This document shows, in pieces, positions 59,252 to 64,000 of a stretch of DNA of 64,000 bases. A program made the position numbers and the translations under genes. The notes under the pieces are model-generated. The model worked only from the letters and a program-made list of their open reading frames with translations, did not search any database and had not been told where the DNA came from. Position 1 is the stretch's first letter, and each line of letters begins with the position of its first letter. This DNA is from Phycomyces nitens (lineage: Eukaryota > Mucoromycota > Mucoromycetes > Mucorales > Phycomycetaceae): NCBI GenBank assembly GCA_022702545.1, contig JAHRBC010000002.1, forward strand, positions 7,316,001 through 7,380,000, in the 5' to 3' direction.

Positions 59252-59818
59252 TTATCGCTTGGCAACACTGTTTGCTCTAGGGTGATAAGGCGTGGCTAAT
59301 CTGTGGTCAAACCCAGATGCTTCAGCTACTTTCTTCACAAGTGAGTTTATGAACTCTTTGCCATTGTCTGATTGTAGGTATCTAGGGAATCCAAAATTAC
59401 AAAAGATGTTGATTACAGTGTTCACTACGGTATCCTGTGTCTTATCAGGTATTGCACGTAATACACAAAATCTTGTGCAAATGTCTACCATTATGAGTAA
59501 GTAGTTATTACTGTTATGTGAGGTGGTGAAAGAACCAGCGAGGTCTATAGCCCAATGATCGCATGGCAAATATGCATGGATTGGTCTTAGAGGATAATAA
59601 TCTTTCTTTGTTATGTTATACTTTTGGCACTCTATACAGCTTTTTACTACCTTGATGGCATATCTATGTATGTTTGTCCAGTGTATGCCTTCATTATAAA
59701 GTGAGTTTTTTATGGCGTCTGCTCCAAAGTGTCTGAAAGCATGGGCTTTGGTTAGAAGGTCTTCTCTTTCACTCTCTGGTGATATTAGCATTTCATTGTA
59801 ATTATTGTTAACTTGCAC
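59252..59818 (-). pseudogene. Ty3-type integrase fragment
   Basis: 188 codons. HHCC zinc region (AHAFRHFG ... CIECQKY), then WAIDLAGSF (first Asp) and YLQSDNGKEF (second Asp). 35 residues later, where the catalytic Glu belongs, the frame reads NSVAKR, i.e. Lys. A TAA follows at once. The fragment is on the minus strand while the adjacent LTR is plus-oriented, so they are not one intact element. Confidence 0.85.
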
Positions 59819-59944
59819 TACACAAGTCTAAGAGTATTATCACTGGGAAAATCAAATATTTTTATATAAATCAAAATTAAAGATTATGTATAGGGAAAAT
59901 CAATTTTCATGCTATTAATGGTGGGTTTTCATTTTGATCAACAG

Positions 59945-60211
59945 TGCGTCAGTTGACGAAGTGACATCTGAAGATGTGGTTATAGGCTCTCCGAGCCGCG
60001 CTTTTATTTTCCGTAATAATATATATATAATAAAAATAATAAAAATCCCCTTTCTCCTCATATCTTTTCATAGCTAAGTGTGTTTTGGTCTTTTTTCTAG
60101 CATTTGCTTGGGAGGGGGAAATAATTCTGGAATTGTTAAAATGATAAAAATCTTGAATACCAGCAGCAGGCACTCACCACATCTTCAGATGTCACTTCGT
60201 CAACTGACGCA
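59945..60211. repeat. 36-bp inverted pair, likely ITR and complementary region
   Basis: TGCGTCAGTTGACGAAGTGA begins the left arm (59945-59980). The complement lies at 60176-60211, directly followed by a near-palindrome TTGTAGGTCAT...ACCTACTACAA, which would represent the complement of the right outer end. Confidence 0.75.
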
Positions 60212-60227
60212 TTGTAGGTCATACCTA

Positions 60228-61320
60228 CTACAATTCTGGTTGACTTCGTTCCATCCTCAGATGTGGTTTTGTTATTCGTACTGGTAGAAAAATGGCCTCT
60301 GTTATCGTGGCTCCTCGTCTGTGCTGATTGTTTGGTTTAAAGTAGTATCTCTCAAATGTATCACTGGATGTGCTCCAGTTGCCATGCCATTTAACCTCTT
60401 GAATGTCTCGTCTATTTAACACGGCGTGAGTACTGGCTGCAGATCTTGTTGAGTGTGCGTTGAATCTCTCATCGATGCCAGCTTCCCTCATTATGAACTG
60501 TACCCAGTTTGCAATAGTGGCTGGTTGTGTGATTGTTGGGGTTGGGGTTTCTATGTAAGCAAGGAACAAAGTGTGGTCCTCTGGCAAGTGTGAGCGTAGA
60601 TGAGCAGTTCGTTCAGTAAACATATATAATGTAAGGGTTGGGCACATGGTTGAGTCTGTGATAATTCCCAACTTAGAGGACTTGGCTTGAGATTCCTTTG
60701 GAGTACGTGATATCAAGGTTGCTCCGACAACCTCTTGAGAATTGTCTTTGTGAAAAATTACATCTCGCCTCTGCACTTGGCCAAGGTCAGATCTGGGTCT
60801 CCACATAGTCGCGAGGCAAAGAAGCATCAAAGTCTTACGTTGCAAGTTTGTAAGGGAAAGGTCTTCGCTGGGACCCCAAGACTGTATAAGATCCAGGACC
60901 AGTCTAATATCCCATGTTTCCTGAGAGCTATTTGGGAGCTTGATTTCGATTTTCTTCTTGGCCTTAAAGTATTCTTGAATGAGAGGGTGGCTGGCCAGTG
61001 GCACCTCAATGGGATAAAGAACTTTATACACCGATGCAATTGCCGAACAAATTACGTTGACATGTTGAATGGAATGTTTGTGGAGTGTGAGCAAATAAGT
61101 AACTACTAGTTGTAGATTATATGCCTTTGGATCACCAGCTGGTGTTTGGTGTTGATACCATTCTGCCCATCGTCGCCAACAATGGTTGTAAGCCTTTTGG
61201 GTAGAGTTTCGGTTGGATAATTCGAGGAATGTAAGCAGATGATCCTCTAAGCCTTCCTGGTGCCTGGCCTTGCGGATAACTTCCAAGCGCTCAGCGTCCA
61301 GTGTTTGTTGATCTGGAGTG
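60228..61320 (-). CDS. DIRS-like tyrosine recombinase (second element)
   Basis: The open frame goes back to 61646 but recombinase sequence begins near 61320 (QQTLDAERLEVIRKARHQEG). Catalytic marks are complete: ATMWRPRSDLGQV (Arg), NAHSTRSAASTHA (His-x-x-Arg), KWHGNWSTSSDTF (His/Trp) and ERYYFKP (Tyr). It overlaps the end of the RT/RNase H frame (61690-61247). This is the one gene of the element that still looks intact. Confidence 0.85.
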
Positions 61321-61798
61321 GTAGGGGAGTGGCAATACTCATTTGACGGACAGTGGGCCACCAGAATTGGGTTGACCACGCTGGAGTGATGAGAATGGCT
61401 TGCTTGACCTTGTCTTGTCTTAGTTTTTGAAGCACTTGTGGAATCAATTTCCAGGGAGGATGAAGATAAAGTCCTTTGGCGGGCCAAGGTTGTTGGAAGG
61501 CATCCATTGCCAAGGCCTGTGGATCTGGTAGTAGACTCCAATATTTTGGAAGTCGGGTGTTGTGACGTGCAGCGAACGCATCGATGGTTGATTCTATCCT
61601 CCAATGTCTGTGAATGCTTTGGAACCACCTCCATGGCAGGGCCCATTTGTGAATTGGCTGCACTCGCCTGCTCAGCTTGTCATCGATCACGTTGTTTACT
61701 CCTGGTACGTGTCAATATAGGACTTGCAAATTGAAGTCGTTGCATACATTTTTTGTGTCGAGAGCGAGGCCTTGGAGATGGGGTGACGCTGTTCCCCC

Positions 61799-62013
61799 TG
61801 TTAGGGATCGATTTTCAAAGGATGTATGGCTTATAGTTGTCTCTGTACTCTCTTGGGTTAACCGCAGCTAACACAATTATACAAAAATTCACGATTTTGC
61901 AGTAAAAGGGACTCTTCTTTATTGGATTACGTTTTACATCGTTTAATGAGCTTGCTTGGATCACGGGACAGGAACTCCCGTGACCTGTGAATCTCTCCTT
62001 TTACCTCACTACA
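61799..62013. mobile_element. Solo LTR in RNase H, 215 bp
   Basis: TGTTAGGGATC to CTCACTACA, flanked by CCCCC on both sides (61794-61798, 62014-62018). The reading frame on either side rejoins best with a 4-bp duplication within six C residues. Confidence 0.75.
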
Positions 62014-62036
62014 CCCCCGACTTCCAGGCATACTTG

Positions 62037-62416
62037 TGTTGTATCCAACATAATTGAAGATTGAAACATTAACACAAATTACCAATATTGAAACATATTG
62101 AATAACCGACCTACTGGAAGTGCACTAAAGAGTGTACCTTTCCAAATACATTATTCATACGTAAAGACACACTAACAACTAGTACTAACACACTGGTTAA
62201 TAGTACTAAGTAAAATAACAAGTCATATCTAATAGTTGGTAGAGAGAACAGACATTATATGATATCATCATATCATCACTAGCACTCATCTCAATGTCTA
62301 TATAAACGCACAATACGAATAGCAATAGTCTTCATCTTATTCACAAATTCTTTCTCTCTCAATAAACAAAGTCTCACCATACTCTTGTCCGTGCTTTGTT
62401 TTCCTCTGATTTAACA
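62037..62416 (+). mobile_element. Solo LTR in RNase H, 380 bp, TGTTGTATCC family
   Basis: TGTTGTATCC to TGATTTAACA, with a perfect 5-bp duplication ACTTG (62032-62036, 62417-62421). Same family as 58866-59204. TATA-like CTATATAAACGC and AATAAACAAAG signals are visible. Confidence 0.88.
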
Positions 62417-63542
62417 ACTTGATTGCCGTTGTATTGTCTGAGAATAGCAGGATTGTTGAGTTTGCATAGTTTTTGGCGTGGATCTGGAGTTCAAACATAA
62501 TTGTTTGCAATTCCCTCACATTGATCAAGTGGTCTCTTTCTTTGACTGTCCAGAATCCGGAGGTCTGTGCAAACGTCGAACTCACTCCCCACCCCGTGTC
62601 CAAGGCGTTGACCTGAATCGTGATGGCTAAAAGTTTCTTGGGTAACTTGTGTATTGGTAGACCTTGGGTTACCATGCTTGTTGTATTCTACCAATCCAGT
62701 TCCTGTAGGGCTTCTGGCAACAAGGGACAAGGACTCTCCCAATGGTGGGCCTTGCCCTGGAGATTCCGAGTCAAATCCCTCTGTATATATCGTACGTGAA
62801 GGAGAGATTCCCCAATGGCTGGTATCATACTGGTCATTTTCCCTAGAAGGCTGGCTATCCATCTGCAAGACTTGGTAGCTATGTGTAGCTGTCGGATTCT
62901 GGTCTTGAGTTTCTGAATCTTTTGGAGGGGAACCTTGATCTGCATTGTCTGAGTATTGAAAGAGAATCCCAGGAATTCCTGTGAGTGTGATGGTGTTAAA
63001 GAACTCTTCTCCCAGCTGATGAGGTATCCGAGTGAAGTCAAGTGTTGAAGTATGATTTTTGAGTTGCGGGCCATCTCCTCTTTGGACTTGGCAAGTATGC
63101 AGATATCGTCTAGATAATACACCATCCGGATGCCCTGTCTCCACAAAGGTTCTATAGCAAATCTCATTAGTTTTGAAAATACATGTGGTGCAACACTCAT
63201 CCCAAATGGTAGAGAATGGTATTGGTATATGCAGTCCTTGTGTCTGAAAGATAGGAAACGTCTGGAGTCCTGATGAATAGGGACTATTATATAAGCATCC
63301 TTCAGGTCTATTTTCACCATGAAGTCTCTGGGTTCAATGATCTCTCTCAATGCTGGTATCCCTTCCATCTTGAAATGGTGGCATTGGATGTATTGGTTTA
63401 TCCAATAGCAGTCCAAGATCGGACGGATCTTGTTGGGTTCTTTTATAGTAAATAGTTGTGAGAGGTAGTGTTGGTCTTGGGAGGGCAACACCTCAATTAC
63501 CCGTGCTTGAAAGAATTTCTCTACTGCCTGGTCAACATGTTA

Positions 63543-64000
63543 TTGGTCCATAGGTGATAAGTTGATAGGTTTTGTTGTCCAAGGCTTTGGCGGTGTAGTC
63601 CATTGAATCTTGTATCCTTCTTGGATGATGGAGATTGGCCATTGGTGGTGAATACATGTTTTCCATTTCTGTAAGTGATGTTGCAGTCGTCCTCCAGGAG
63701 GTATCCCATCCATAGGTATGTTGTAGTGAGTATGGTCTGGGGATTGTAGTACAAGAGCTGTCATGACCTCTGGTTGTGTAATCTTCTTCATTGTTGGTGA
63801 GAGGGAGGGTTGGAGTTGTATGTGTTGTTGACCAGCTGTGCTGGTGGAGGGGGTGGACGTTGGTTGGGTTTCTCAAAAAAAGTCTTTTGTCCATTAAAGT
63901 TACTTCTAGAGGGGTATTGGTGTCCTCCACGACCTCCTCTTCCTCTATACCCTCCATTGGTATAACCTCCTCTTGGTTGTGCAACTGCACTACGGAGGAT
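63543..64000 (-). pseudogene. DIRS-like gag C-terminus and RT leader (second element)
   Basis: From the right edge, one frame reads an RGG box (GGYTNGGYRGRGGRGGHQYP), typical of RNA-binding gag tails, then a stop. The following sequence up to 63543 leads into the RT. Start lies outside the window. Confidence 0.55.

Larger units (their letters stand above)
61247..63542 (-). pseudogene. DIRS-like RT - RNase H (second element), broken
   Basis: RT at 63491-62688: IRPILDCYWINQYIQ, FMVKIDLKDAYIIVPIHQD, LPFGMSVAPHVFSKLM and catalytic VYYLDDICILAKS. RNase H at 62675-62420: NALDTGWGVSS, INVRELQTIMFEL and LLFSDNTTAIK. It then passes through two LTR insertions to GTASPHLQGLALDTKN, HVPGVNNVIDDKLSRR (61690) and an end at 61247. 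Stops: TAA at 63540-63542, TAG at 62688-62690, TGA at 61712-61714. Confidence 0.85.
59945..64000 (-). mobile_element. Second DIRS-like element, interrupted, runs off window
   Basis: Same gene order on the minus strand: an RGG-rich gag end (63990-63850), RT, RNase H, tyrosine recombinase. At its left end are a 36-bp sequence and its perfect inverted copy (59945-59980 and 60176-60211), in the positions of the left ITR and internal complementary region of the first DIRS element. The right end is beyond the window. Two solo LTRs interrupt RNase H, and several stops break the frames. Confidence 0.8.

Noticed and set aside
58866..59818. LTR 58866-59204 as the terminus of the adjacent integrase element
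   Set aside because: The LTR's TATA and polyadenylation-type signals point right while the integrase reads left, and no primer-binding site follows.

Overview
The window looks like a nuclear contig from an early-diverging fungus, most likely Mucoromycotina. It is AT-rich. Its host genes have short introns (about 45-210 nt) and fungal housekeeping products (Spt3, Atp12, a PAQR receptor, CBS and F-box proteins). The rest is packed with transposons of the kinds found in such genomes: DIRS-type tyrosine-recombinase elements, TNP2 (CACTA-like) transposases, a Mutator-like element, a Tc1-like relic, LINEs and solo LTRs. The assignment rests on gene content and style, not on a marker gene.

Layout. 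(1) 1-7250 and 20177-28190 are two direct copies of one segment. Each carries a decayed LINE, an intact three-exon gene for a nuclear-looking poly-Q protein followed by a stop-codon hairpin and a 10-bp minisatellite, and a decayed, possibly membrane-protein-coding stretch. Copy B has gained two solo LTRs and one short poly-A insert, whose empty sites are preserved in copy A. (2) 7250-19400 holds a broken TNP2 transposon with a convergent partner gene, then two LINE relics. (3) 29158-39713 is a gene island: F-box protein, SPT3, PAQR receptor, CBS-domain protein, ATP12 and an SDS3-like gene. (4) 41236-43965 holds a gene relic and a dead Tc1-like element. (5) 44135-48538 is a Mutator-like element with long inverted repeats whose transposase reading appears fused to an OTU cysteine protease. 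(6) 48991-53345 is a structurally complete DIRS element with inverted terminal repeats and an internal complementary region. (7) 53413-58554 is a second TNP2 transposon. Its upstream ~174-bp repeat array was split by a 1746-bp non-autonomous CACTA element carrying exon-like host gene pieces, and its coding part is split by a solo LTR. (8) 58866-64000 holds an LTR, a dead Ty3-type integrase, and a second DIRS-like element interrupted by two solo LTRs and running off the right end.

How it works together. The island genes are ordinary nuclear or mitochondrial functions: SAGA and HDAC transcription regulation, F1-ATPase assembly, membrane receptor signalling and CBS-based sensing. The flanks are nested mobile elements, several datable by who interrupts whom. 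The most novel-looking items are the gene-carrying CACTA element with sequence-proven target site, the Mutator-OTU gene, and the duplicated poly-Q gene with its 3' hairpin and variable minisatellite.
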